Source of the DNA: an uncultured Odoribacter sp.
GTDB lineage: Bacteria > Bacteroidota > Bacteroidia > Bacteroidales > Marinifilaceae
Assembly (NCBI GenBank): GCA_900548135.1
Contig: URJC01000074.1
Span: 1 to 9,523 of the forward strand
Length of the DNA: 9,523 nt
Direction: 5' to 3'
The position numbers and the translations under genes are program-made. The stretch's first letter is position 1, and each line of letters starts with the position of its first letter. Shown one piece after another: positions 1-6,653 of this stretch. The notes under the pieces are model-generated. The model ran no database searches, was not told the origin of the DNA, and was given only the letters and a program-made list of their open reading frames with translations.

Positions 1-570
1 GGCAGAGACCCGATCGCCTGAGTGGACGAAATGTTTAGAATTATGTGCATATACTGTCTCCAGGCCATTATAATGACGTACTACAATGACATTACCATAG
101 CCACGACTCCATCCTGCCATTCTGACAATACCGTCAAAAGCTGCGACTACAGTATCACGACGGTTTATTTTTAAGTCCATACCGGTATGCATCCTGCCAT
201 TCCGGCGTCCATAAGGGGATAAAAGTCGGCCTCCGGCTAGAGGAAATACAAATTCGCCGTCTGAAATATTGGCTAAATCAAGAACAAGTTCACTACGCCG
301 GGCAAATAAATCTGCATCTACGCCTACCATGCACTTTTCAAGCGCAGTGAAGGAATCCCGGATTTCCAATTTGGGTTCGTAGAATTGAGTCGGCTTAATT
401 TCATAAAATGCAAAGTCAATACGTGCTTCATGCAACATACTGTCCGGAATATTAAATACAGGTGGAGGGGTATAACTCAGTTGGGTGGGAATAGTTGTTT
501 GGCGTGAACAGGACCAGAAAATGGCCGAAACCATACTAATTGCTGCTAGCGCTCGTAAATTTATTCTCAT
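1..570 (-). CDS. M23 (LytM-type) metallopeptidase lipoprotein, C-terminus beyond window
   Basis: This is the first 190 residues of a probable peptidoglycan endopeptidase that acts in the periplasm or at the outer membrane. The start is the ATG at 568-570, followed by a short hydrophobic segment ending FWSC (Cys21), which resembles a lipobox although Trp and Phe at -2 and -3 are atypical. Residues 25-110 are a non-catalytic linker. The M23 fold begins near residue 115: HTGMD supplies the zinc ligands His128 and Asp132, and the glycine-rich stretch around 153-160 and YAH (His176) match the conserved core and a catalytic histidine. The final zinc-binding HxH motif must lie past the left edge, so activity cannot be judged. 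The family cleaves peptide crossbridges or stems in murein, but some members are inactive activators of amidases. The gene is divergent from the transporter gene at 806. The family call is firm; the lipoprotein call is moderate. Confidence 0.88.
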   Translation of the reverse strand, partial: MRINLRALAAISMVSAIFWSCSRQTTIPTQLSYTPPPVFNIPDSMLHEARIDFAFYEIKPTQFYEPKLEIRDSFTALEKCMVGVDADLFARRSELVLDLANISDGEFVFPLAGGRLLSPYGRRNGRMHTGMDLKINRRDTVVAAFDGIVRMAGWSRGYGNVIVVRHYNGLETVYAHNSKHFVHSGDRVSA

Positions 571-594
571 GCAAAATTAGTTATGTAAGTAAAT

Positions 595-606
595 TACAAA
601 TTTGTA
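595..606. repeat. 12-bp perfect palindrome TACAAATTTGTA
   Basis: TACAAATTTGTA is a perfect dyad with no spacer. It lies in the divergent intergenic region, 25 bp upstream of the M23 start and about 200 bp upstream of the transporter start. It falls between the candidate minus-strand -7 box and the M23 start codon, so a bound repressor there would block M23 transcription. The region is AT-rich, so chance remains possible. The operator role is inference only. Confidence 0.35.
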
Positions 607-616
607 CTTTAAAACG

Positions 617-624
617 CAAAATTA
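617..624 (-). promoter_or_regulatory. candidate -7 promoter box for the M23 gene
   Basis: Read on the minus strand this is TAATTTTG, which fits the Bacteroidota primary-sigma -7 consensus TAnnTTTG. It would give a leader of roughly 40 nt before the ATG at 570. No clear TTTG -33 box sits 19-21 bp upstream. A second TAATTTTG lies only a base or so before the ATG (around 571-580), too close to serve this start codon. Confidence 0.35.
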
Positions 625-766
625 ATCGAAAATGTTTCATTATGAACATGTAAGCTCGTTTTACAACTTATTTTAACATGCTAACGTTTGAAATCTCGAA
701 TACTGAAAAACTTCTTTTAACCTTTTATTAGACTAGTATTTAGCTTCTTTTTCGTTTTTATTGTAT

Positions 767-774
767 TACCTTTG
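767..774 (+). promoter_or_regulatory. candidate -7 promoter box for the YidE-type transporter
   Basis: TACCTTTG matches the Bacteroidota -7 consensus TAnnTTTG. It would start transcription near 780, leaving a leader of about 25 nt before the ATG at 806. The -33 region (roughly 743-748) is pyrimidine-rich without a good TTTG, so the promoter may be weak or assisted. No Shine-Dalgarno sequence precedes the ATG, as is common in this phylum. Confidence 0.55.
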
Positions 775-805
775 CCCGCAATTTTGTATAAAGTAGTTTG
801 CTTGT

Positions 806-2467
806 ATGGAATGGTTGAGTAGTATCTTTATTGAGCATAGCGTTATTCAGGCTGTTGTTGTGATAGCCATGATTTCAGCTTTGGGATTGGCTTTGGGGAA
901 AATCAGTATTTATGGAGTGTCATTGGGAGTCACTTTTGTGTTTTTTGCCGGGATTGCTGCAGGACATTTCGGATTGTCTATTGATTCGCAGATGTTGAAT
1001 TACGCTGAAAGCTTTGGACTGATAATTTTTGTCTATGCCTTGGGGTTGCAGGTTGGACCGGGATTTTTTGGTTCTTTCCGTAAAGGAGGTATGACACTGA
1101 ATTTATTAGCTTTGGCAGTCATTGTCGTGGGCACTGTGATGACTTTGATTTTTCACTGGGTTGTTGGAGTATCCCTGCCGGATATGGTGGGTATTTTAAG
1201 TGGTGCCGTGACCAATACGCCTGCTTTGGGGGCTGCACAGCAAACGTTGAAACAAATGCATATAGATGCTGCTGATCCGGCTTTGGGATGTGCTGTGACT
1301 TACCCGTTGGGAGTTGTTGGGGTGATCTTGGCTGTGATTACACTGAGAAAGATGTTCCCCCGAAGGACTGCGGAAACAAAAACAGTTGAAGATAAAAGCA
1401 AGCATACTTTTATTGCAGGTTTTGAGGTCCGGAATCCCGGAATATTTGGAAAAAATCTGAAAGAGGTGGCAAAACTGGCTAATCATCGCTTTGTGGTGTC
1501 GCGTTTGTGGAGAGATGGGAAAGTGTCAATACCCACTTCTGATACCATTTTATACGAAGGTGATCATTTGTTGGTGATCACCACGGAAGCGGAGGAAGAA
1601 GCGATGAAAATCTTATTTGGCGAGGAGGAAAATGTCGATTGGAATAAAAAGGATATAGATTGGAATGCTATTGATAGTCAGTTGGTTTCTCAGCGGATTG
1701 TGGTGAGCCGGTCAGAAATAAACGGAAAAAAACTGGGAGCCCTGAAGTTGCGTAATCATTATGGTATTAATATTACCCGGATTTATAGGGCTGGGGTGCA
1801 ATTATTGGCAACTCCGGAGTTGGTGTTACAATTAGGAGATAAATTGACTGTGGTCGGTGAGGCTGCTGCGATTAGTAATGTAGAAAAAGTCTTGGGAAAC
1901 CGGGTTGTGAGTTTGAAAGAGCCTAATTTGATTGCCGTATTTGTAGGAATAGTCCTAGGTTTGGCTTTGGGTGCTATTCCATTTTCCATTCCGGGAGTGA
2001 GTTTTCCGGTTAAGTTGGGAATAGCCGGGGGACCGATTATTGTGGGAATTTTAATGGGGGCTTTCGGGCCTCGTCTACATATGATTACTTATACTACCCG
2101 GAGTGCAAATCTGATGTTAAGGGGATTGGGATTATCGATTTATTTAGCTTGTCTGGGCTTGGATGCAGGTGTTCATTTCTTTGAAACTGTATTCCGGGCA
2201 GAAGGTTTGATATGGGTGTTACTGGGATTTATAATCACCTTTGTGCCTGTTGTTTTCGTAGCTATTGTTTCGTTAAAGCTCATGAAAATTGACTTTGGCT
2301 CGTTGGCCGGAATGTTGTGTGGTAGCATGGCTAATCCAATGGCATTGAATTATGTGAATGCGACTGTAGAGGGAGATAATCCGGCTGTTGCGTATGCGAC
2401 GGTATATCCTCTTTCTATGTTTATTCGAGTGATTTTTGCTCAGTTGATTCTGATGCTTTTCATGTAA
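806..2467 (+). CDS. YidE/AspT-family (AAE) putative transporter with two RCK_C domains
   Basis: This is an inner-membrane transporter of the aspartate:alanine exchanger superfamily, whose characterised member AspT swaps aspartate for alanine. YidE-type members have no proven substrate. The 553-residue length equals that of E. coli YidE as I recall it. The architecture is two homologous membrane halves, residues about 13-180 and 370-553, flanking a cytosolic insert. The insert holds two RCK_C (TrkA-C) domains, about 205-275 and 294-365, which in related proteins bind ligands that gate transport. The duplicated signature is visible as GAVTNTPALGAAQQTL (133-148) in the first half and GSMANPMALNYVNA (506-519) in the second. 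All segments are intact. It is transcribed alone and its stop codon region overlaps the end of a minus-strand pseudogene. The family is certain; the substrate is unknown, and an amino acid or dicarboxylate would only be a guess. Confidence 0.93.
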   Translation: MEWLSSIFIEHSVIQAVVVIAMISALGLALGKISIYGVSLGVTFVFFAGIAAGHFGLSIDSQMLNYAESFGLIIFVYALGLQVGPGFFGSFRKGGMTLNLLALAVIVVGTVMTLIFHWVVGVSLPDMVGILSGAVTNTPALGAAQQTLKQMHIDAADPALGCAVTYPLGVVGVILAVITLRKMFPRRTAETKTVEDKSKHTFIAGFEVRNPGIFGKNLKEVAKLANHRFVVSRLWRDGKVSIPTSDTILYEGDHLLVITTEAEEEAMKILFGEEENVDWNKKDIDWNAIDSQLVSQRIVVSRSEINGKKLGALKLRNHYGINITRIYRAGVQLLATPELVLQLGDKLTVVGEAAAISNVEKVLGNRVVSLKEPNLIAVFVGIVLGLALGAIPFSIPGVSFPVKLGIAGGPIIVGILMGAFGPRLHMITYTTRSANLMLRGLGLSIYLACLGLDAGVHFFETVFRAEGLIWVLLGFIITFVPVVFVAIVSLKLMKIDFGSLAGMLCGSMANPMALNYVNATVEGDNPAVAYATVYPLSMFIRVIFAQLILMLFM

Positions 2468-2851
2468 GCATGGAACCTGTAAGTATTTTGAGGACTATTT
2501 CTTTACGTTGTCGTGAAATACTGACACAGGAACCATCTTTCATCCGGATGTAGCTGCCTTCACTTTTTATAAATTCAATCTTATCAGTTAATGAAAGGGC
2601 TAATGTTTTATTTTTTCCGGCAGTTTATTGTTTTGTAATAGATGATATATGAGTTGATTTTCCTGCTTCAAACCAAGTTTTTCACTGGCCTTTTCTACTG
2701 CAGAGACTAATTCGTTGATATCTATTGGTTTTAAAAGATAATCCGGAGCACTGAATTTGATGGCTTTAATGCCATAGTGGTCATAAGCTGTCACAAATAA
2801 TACTTCAAAATTGATTTCAGGTAATTTTTCCAGTAAGAAAAAACTGGGTTG
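2460..2851 (-). pseudogene. decayed LytTR-type response regulator (AlgR/AgrA/LytR family)
   Basis: The remnant begins in the middle of a receiver domain. A minus-strand reading reaching up to 2851 gives FLLEKLPEINFEVLFVTAYD and then KAIKFSAPDYLLKPIDINEL, which match the last strands of a REC domain including the switch Thr and the conserved Lys-Pro. The phospho-acceptor Asp half is absent, and an in-frame TAA at 2852-2854 closes the frame upstream. The frame ends early at the TAG at 2600-2602. Adding one A to the short A-run at 2606-2609 restores it and continues into a LytTR domain reading LALSLTDKIEF. At about 2570 the sequence jumps to the domain's C-terminal strands, IKSEGSYIRMKDGSCVSISR, so roughly 50 residues of the DNA-binding domain are missing. 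The frame stops at the TGA at 2460-2462, overlapping the end of the transporter gene. Three independent lesions make a functional product very unlikely. No sensor kinase partner remains beside it. Confidence 0.82.
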
Positions 2852-2873
2852 TTATGGATGAGAGATTTGAATA

Positions 2874-2905
2874 ATTGAACAATCAAACAATTTCATCTAT
2901 CTTTG
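2874..2905 (+). promoter_or_regulatory. promoter of the ECF sigma/TonB operon
   Basis: TATCTTTG at 2898-2905 is a perfect -7 box of the Bacteroidota TAnnTTTG type, and ATTG at 2874-2877 can act as the -33 box with a 20-bp spacer. Transcription would start near 2912, giving a leader of only about 13 nt before the GTG at 2925. The boxes are of the housekeeping type rather than an ECF type, so the operon appears to be read by the primary sigma factor and not by an obvious autoregulatory promoter. Confidence 0.6.
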
Positions 2906-2924
2906 TAAGGAAATCTGGTATTGC

Positions 2925-3491
2925 GTGAAACGAAATTTGGAGACATATAGTGATAAGGAGTTACTTGAAGAATACGGTGTTAGCCGCCAGAAAGAATTTC
3001 TGGTCGAATTATACAGCCGTTATCTCCCTCTTGTGTACGGAGTTGCTTTGAAATACCTGAAGAATGTGCCGGATGCTCAGGATGTTGTTATGCAGATTTG
3101 GGAAGAGTTGTTTGAAAAGGTATTGAAATATGAAATACAAGTTTTTAAATCCTGGTTATATACTTGTGTCCGAAATTATTGTTTAATGGAACTTCGGAAA
3201 AGAACTGGAAATTTTTCACTGCAATTAGATGAAACATTTATGGAATTTTGTGATGATTTTAATCCTATATATGAAGAAGAAGCTGAAACTGGGGAACAGG
3301 CTTTGGAGGAGTGTTTGGAGGCATTGCCCGAGAACCAACGGTTGTGTGTCCGGTATTTTTATTTGGAGGAACGTTCTTATAGGGAGATAGAACAGGTTGC
3401 TGGTTTTTCTTTGAAAACAGTGAAAAGCTGCATTCAGAATGGGAAGCGGAATCTCCGGTTGTGTCTGGAACAAAAGGGAATCCGAAAATAG
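2925..3491 (+). CDS. ECF-type RNA polymerase sigma-70 factor
   Basis: This is a 188-residue alternative sigma factor that redirects RNA polymerase to a specific promoter set. Sigma region 2 spans about residues 24-95, with the core-binding and -10-melting helices around LPLVYGVALKYLKNVPDAQD and FKSWLYTCVRNYCLMELRKR. An acidic linker (about 97-122) leads to region 4 at about 123-180, whose helix-turn-helix reads YREIEQVAGFSLKTVKSCI before the basic end. There is no C-terminal extension. The start is GTG at 2925; the next in-frame Met (residue 56) falls inside region 2, so no later start is credible. AAGGA at 2907-2911 lies too far upstream to be a convincing ribosome site and overlaps the expected transcript start. 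The TonB-like gene follows 8 nt after the stop, so the pair is probably one transcript. The targets are unknown: no SusC/SusD or other TonB-dependent receptor gene is in the window. Confidence 0.93.
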   Translation: MKRNLETYSDKELLEEYGVSRQKEFLVELYSRYLPLVYGVALKYLKNVPDAQDVVMQIWEELFEKVLKYEIQVFKSWLYTCVRNYCLMELRKRTGNFSLQLDETFMEFCDDFNPIYEEEAETGEQALEECLEALPENQRLCVRYFYLEERSYREIEQVAGFSLKTVKSCIQNGKRNLRLCLEQKGIRK

Positions 3492-3499
3492 GGGAGAAG

Positions 3500-4507
3500 A
3501 TGAATAAGTATACAAAAATAGGAGAGTATTTCCGTATGGGAAGTATAGGCAAAGAAGCAAATCGGATTGAACGGGAGGCTTTAGAAGATCCTTTTTTGTA
3601 TGAAGCTTTGGAAGGATTTTCTGTTTTAGATGCTGATCATGAGATGGTTATTAAAGATTTGCAAAGGCGTATCAGGGGTAAAGCCCATCGAAGAACAGGA
3701 CGGTTTGTGTGGTTCGGATGGGTGGCTGCCATGATTACGATAGGAATGGTGGCGGTGTGGCTGCTGAACAGGCCGGAGGAGCCTAAAAGAGTGATGTTGG
3801 TACATCGTGAGGATTCTGTATCCCGAAAGTGGATCACTCAGGTCCTCGTGGATTCTTCAATTGTAAAATCACAGTTGGATACAACCGTTTCATCGGACAA
3901 TCCGGAATTTTCGGAGGGAAAGTCTTATTTGAGAGGTAAGATGCGTGAAAATATAGTAAAATCTACCATTCCTCCGCTAAATGTGGTGAATCACATTCCA
4001 GACGAGGAGGTACGGGCCCAGGATAAGCAAGTTGTAATATCACAAATTAAGGTTGAGGATTCTGTTAGTAAACGACGGATTTCCCATATTTCTAAAAAGC
4101 AGCACTGCAGAAAATCAGATTCTTTGGCTTCGATAGAGTCGGTACGACCGATATTTTTAAGGCAAAAACGGATACGGCAAATACCATCGTTATCTCCTAT
4201 GCAAATGAAAATAGGGGAAATGCATGATAGTGAGGAATGGAATAAGAAGTTTGATCATTATGTAGCGGATTCATTACGCTATCCGGAAGATGCACGTGAG
4301 CAAAAAATAGAAGGAATTGTAGTGTTGTCTGTACACTTGAACAAAAAGGGGCGCCCATCCAGGATTAAATTAATCCGTAAGCTTTCCCGTTCCTGCAACC
4401 GGGAAGCCATTCGTTTAGTTGAAGAATATGAGGGAATTTGGATAACTGAAAATAGTGATATTGTGCTTAATATCCCTTTCCAACTGGAAAATAAGCCGGA
4501 AGATTAA
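3500..4507 (+). CDS. single-pass TonB-like protein with anti-sigma-like N-terminus
   Basis: I place the start at the ATG at 3500, preceded by a clear purine-rich ribosome site (GGGGAGAAG, 3491-3499) and 8 nt after the sigma stop. An upstream ATG at 3461 would overlap the sigma gene and has no such site. The 335-residue product has a cytosolic N-terminus (1-68) with REALEDPFLYEALEGF, a motif seen in Bacteroidota TonB proteins paired with sigma factors. One membrane helix follows (69-89), then a long charged periplasmic linker (90-245) and a C-terminal TonB fold (about 248-333) with YPEDAREQKIEGIVVLSV and the invariant-type glycine and hydrophobic pattern. TonB proteins pass proton-motive energy to outer-membrane receptors. 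Here the pairing with a sigma gene suggests that the cytosolic segment binds the sigma factor, which is inference. Unlike classical TonB, the linker is not proline-rich, and no ExbB or ExbD gene is adjacent. The 3' end overlaps the convergent GNAT gene by 4 nt. Confidence 0.82.
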   Translation: MNKYTKIGEYFRMGSIGKEANRIEREALEDPFLYEALEGFSVLDADHEMVIKDLQRRIRGKAHRRTGRFVWFGWVAAMITIGMVAVWLLNRPEEPKRVMLVHREDSVSRKWITQVLVDSSIVKSQLDTTVSSDNPEFSEGKSYLRGKMRENIVKSTIPPLNVVNHIPDEEVRAQDKQVVISQIKVEDSVSKRRISHISKKQHCRKSDSLASIESVRPIFLRQKRIRQIPSLSPMQMKIGEMHDSEEWNKKFDHYVADSLRYPEDAREQKIEGIVVLSVHLNKKGRPSRIKLIRKLSRSCNREAIRLVEEYEGIWITENSDIVLNIPFQLENKPED

Positions 4508-5565
4508 TCCATCATGAGACTCATATAAGGGACTTCATGGCTACTGATACTTGACAAGGATTGCGGAAGTTGGTCTATGTGATAGCCTGTCAAAGCTTTT
4601 GTCAATGTGGGAATGTCTGTTTCGATATCAGCCGGATTATCTGTTTGGGGGGCTTTGACGCATGTCCCTTGGGATAGATGGTAAATCCCTTGATTCGCAG
4701 GTAAATGGGGATCATTGACTTTTATGGAAACTGATAAGTCCGGATGTTTTTGGGCTTGGAGTTGTAACAATTGTTGAACATCTGTGATCCTTGCCATTCC
4801 ATAGGATTGAGAAGATTCTGTGGGTGGAATAAAGCATTCAATCGTTGGAATATGCCAAATTTGAAAAGCGGTTTCTAATATAGTCTTTTTATCTTCGGGA
4901 GAATTAAAAAAAATTTCTTTTATTTTGATTTTATCCCGTTCGGGAATTGCGATTGCCCAGCCGGTCGGAATGTTTGAATTGAAAGTTGCTATTAGCCGGC
5001 CGCCTGATAAATAGATTTCTTCAACGATGGCTTGATAATCATCTTGGGGATGTTGTATACAACAGTTACGTGATTCCATTTTTTGATTGAAGTACTGGAA
5101 TAGATGTGCTGTGAAATGCGGGTCATATTTTACAGGACTCTGTCCCTGAGAGCTTATGACTTCCGGTGTGATTCGGTATTTTTCGACAGAGTGATCGAAA
5201 ATAGGTGCATATCCTAGGTTGCCATAATATTTAAATAACCGTTCTTCTGCAGGAATGAGTGTACTAAAGGCGATTCCCTGCTTGTTCATTTCTTGAAAGG
5301 CTTTTTGCAGTAGAAAGGTCATAAGCCCACGGTTTCGTGCTTCTCGCATCGTACAGGCACCAGAAATGTAGGAAGTTGTGAGCGTTTCTCCGGACCAATT
5401 TATCGGATAGGGAAGCATAAGCAGGGCAGAAAGAGCTTTTCCATTTTCTTCATATACCAATGAGTTCCTATCGCTGTATTTTTTATCAAAGTAGAATTGG
5501 ATAAATTCTTCCGGATCATGGAAATTTTGTCTCCATAATGCTATCAGCTGTTGTTTCTTTTCCAT
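4504..5565 (-). CDS. Eis-type GNAT N-acetyltransferase with C-terminal SCP2-like domain
   Basis: This 353-residue cytosolic protein has the three-part build of the Eis group. An N-terminal GNAT domain (about 1-130) carries the acetyl-CoA pyrophosphate loop as REARNRGLMTFLL (74-86) and the GNAT motif B as FKYYGNLGYAP (111-121), where a Tyr commonly acts as general acid. A second, degenerate GNAT-like domain covers about 145-260. The C-terminal part (about 275-345) resembles the SCP2-like fold, with VNDPHLPANQGIYHLS and DIPTLTKALTGY. Mycobacterial Eis acetylates amines on aminoglycosides and proteins, but most homologues have unknown substrates, so I assign none. It lies 12 nt downstream of the DUF2156 gene and is probably cotranscribed with it. 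Its stop codon shares 4 nt with the stop of the convergent TonB gene. I see no lesion. Confidence 0.88.
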   Translation of the reverse strand: MEKKQQLIALWRQNFHDPEEFIQFYFDKKYSDRNSLVYEENGKALSALLMLPYPINWSGETLTTSYISGACTMREARNRGLMTFLLQKAFQEMNKQGIAFSTLIPAEERLFKYYGNLGYAPIFDHSVEKYRITPEVISSQGQSPVKYDPHFTAHLFQYFNQKMESRNCCIQHPQDDYQAIVEEIYLSGGRLIATFNSNIPTGWAIAIPERDKIKIKEIFFNSPEDKKTILETAFQIWHIPTIECFIPPTESSQSYGMARITDVQQLLQLQAQKHPDLSVSIKVNDPHLPANQGIYHLSQGTCVKAPQTDNPADIETDIPTLTKALTGYHIDQLPQSLSSISSHEVPYMSLMMD

Positions 5566-5577
5566 GATTTTTTGTAT

Positions 5578-6498
5578 TTATCGGGTAGAAAAATCGGGTT
5601 GAGGCATTGATTTTTTTGTGGCTTTGACTTTTTCCAGTAACAGTACCGGATGATAGGATAATTTTGCTTGTCTGAGGCCGGGAATTCCTAAGTCTTCTTC
5701 GCGATTGAGAAAAATGTATTTTTCTGGTAAGTGGGCAGCAAAATATTGGTTGATAGCACTATATACCCCATCTATGTTAATATCAGCTTTTTCGTAATGT
5801 ACTCCGAATGTATTGTGATTGATGGGGGCTCCGAAGGTGAAAGCCACTATTTTTCCGGCAATACGGATTACTGCTCCGTAAAGGTTCAATTCCGTGAAAT
5901 GATGGAAAGCAAAAGTTAAGGCACGACGTTCATTACGGATATTTTCATTTTCAATGTATCCGTGTTTTAAACACCATTCCGATTCGAATTGGAGGCATTC
6001 CGGAATGACCGTTGGAGTTAAGGGTTCGTAGGTGAATTCATATTCTTTTTTGAATTTATTGACATGATTACGTTTAGGTTGATAGTTTTTGCCTTTTAGT
6101 TCTGCCAGATCCTGACGATTGTATATATAATCGAAGTAGTCCCGGTCGCTTGAATATTCAAATAAAGTAGGATAATATTGTTCCAATTTCTCCTGTGTCT
6201 GAGATTGTAGTCCACGCAGACATAAGGGTTCGTTGTTTGCTGTTGCACATGCTTCTAACTCTTCAATAACGGGAATCAGGCTTCCTTCACCAAATGGCAT
6301 AAAATATTCATGTATACCTTCAGTATTAGTAAAACGGATAACAAGCTGATGATGAATGATGGCATAGCTGGCCTCTGTCATGAAATGCCAACTGCATAAA
6401 TTGGCAAATGACAGATCACAGTCCTGTTCGTTTGCCGGAAAAATATAGGAGGTTATTAATTCTTTATCCTGGATAGTAATGGGTTTAAACACCTTCAT
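5578..6498 (-). CDS. DUF2156 protein (LPG-synthase C-terminal-like, GNAT fold)
   Basis: This cytosolic protein of 306 residues resembles the catalytic domain of phosphatidylglycerol lysyltransferase (MprF C-terminal region), but without its membrane flippase part. Two GNAT-like halves are expected. The visible signatures are CDLSFANLCSW (27-37), the basic stretch LKGKNYQPKRNHVNKF (134-149), and NREEDLGIPGLRQAKLSYHP (265-284), all typical of Bacteroidota members. MprF relatives transfer an amino acid from aminoacyl-tRNA to a lipid or another acceptor; whether this soluble form does so is unknown. I chose the ATG at 6498 because homology begins at MKVFKPITIQDKEL. The frame can be extended upstream to a TTG at 6576, but that adds a polar non-conserved leader. 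AGGAG lies 15 nt before the chosen ATG, farther than ideal. It leads a two-gene operon with the Eis-type GNAT. Confidence 0.85.
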   Translation of the reverse strand: MKVFKPITIQDKELITSYIFPANEQDCDLSFANLCSWHFMTEASYAIIHHQLVIRFTNTEGIHEYFMPFGEGSLIPVIEELEACATANNEPLCLRGLQSQTQEKLEQYYPTLFEYSSDRDYFDYIYNRQDLAELKGKNYQPKRNHVNKFKKEYEFTYEPLTPTVIPECLQFESEWCLKHGYIENENIRNERRALTFAFHHFTELNLYGAVIRIAGKIVAFTFGAPINHNTFGVHYEKADINIDGVYSAINQYFAAHLPEKYIFLNREEDLGIPGLRQAKLSYHPVLLLEKVKATKKSMPQPDFSTR

Positions 6499-6610
6499 AA
6501 ATGTAACAATTTGCTCCTGCGAATGTATTCTATTTTTGGTTTCTTGCATACTTTTCTGTTTAATTTTTATATGCAAACGAATTCAGAAAGGAAATTGTTT
6601 GTTAAAATGG

Positions 6611-6639
6611 AGAACCGGAGAAATCTTTTCTCCGGTTCT
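6611..6639 (-). terminator. hairpin terminator after the PepSY-like operon
   Basis: A perfect 13-bp inverted repeat (AGAACCGGAGAAA, 6611-6623, and its complement at 6627-6639) flanks a 3-nt loop. It lies 15 nt past the stop of the lipoprotein gene on the minus strand, and the following bases (CCATTTTAAC) include a short T-run. This fits an intrinsic terminator for the operon ending at 6654, and it isolates that operon from the DUF2156 gene. The hairpin is symmetrical, but no plus-strand gene ends nearby. Confidence 0.75.
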
Positions 6640-6653
6640 GGTACTTGAATGAA

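Noticed and set aside
571..805. A possible small gene or RNA in the divergent intergenic region
   Set aside because: There is no frame with a credible start, no strong hairpin followed by a T-run, and no riboswitch-like conserved pattern that I recognise.
1196..1989. Minus-strand open frames inside the transporter gene
   Set aside because: Both are covered by the transporter frame with intact family motifs, and their own products resemble nothing.
3225..3560. Open frames on the minus strand opposite the sigma gene (also 3265-3552)
   Set aside because: Their products are rich in Ser, Pro, Phe and Leu with no domain, and they lie entirely opposite a well-supported sigma factor, so they are codon shadows.
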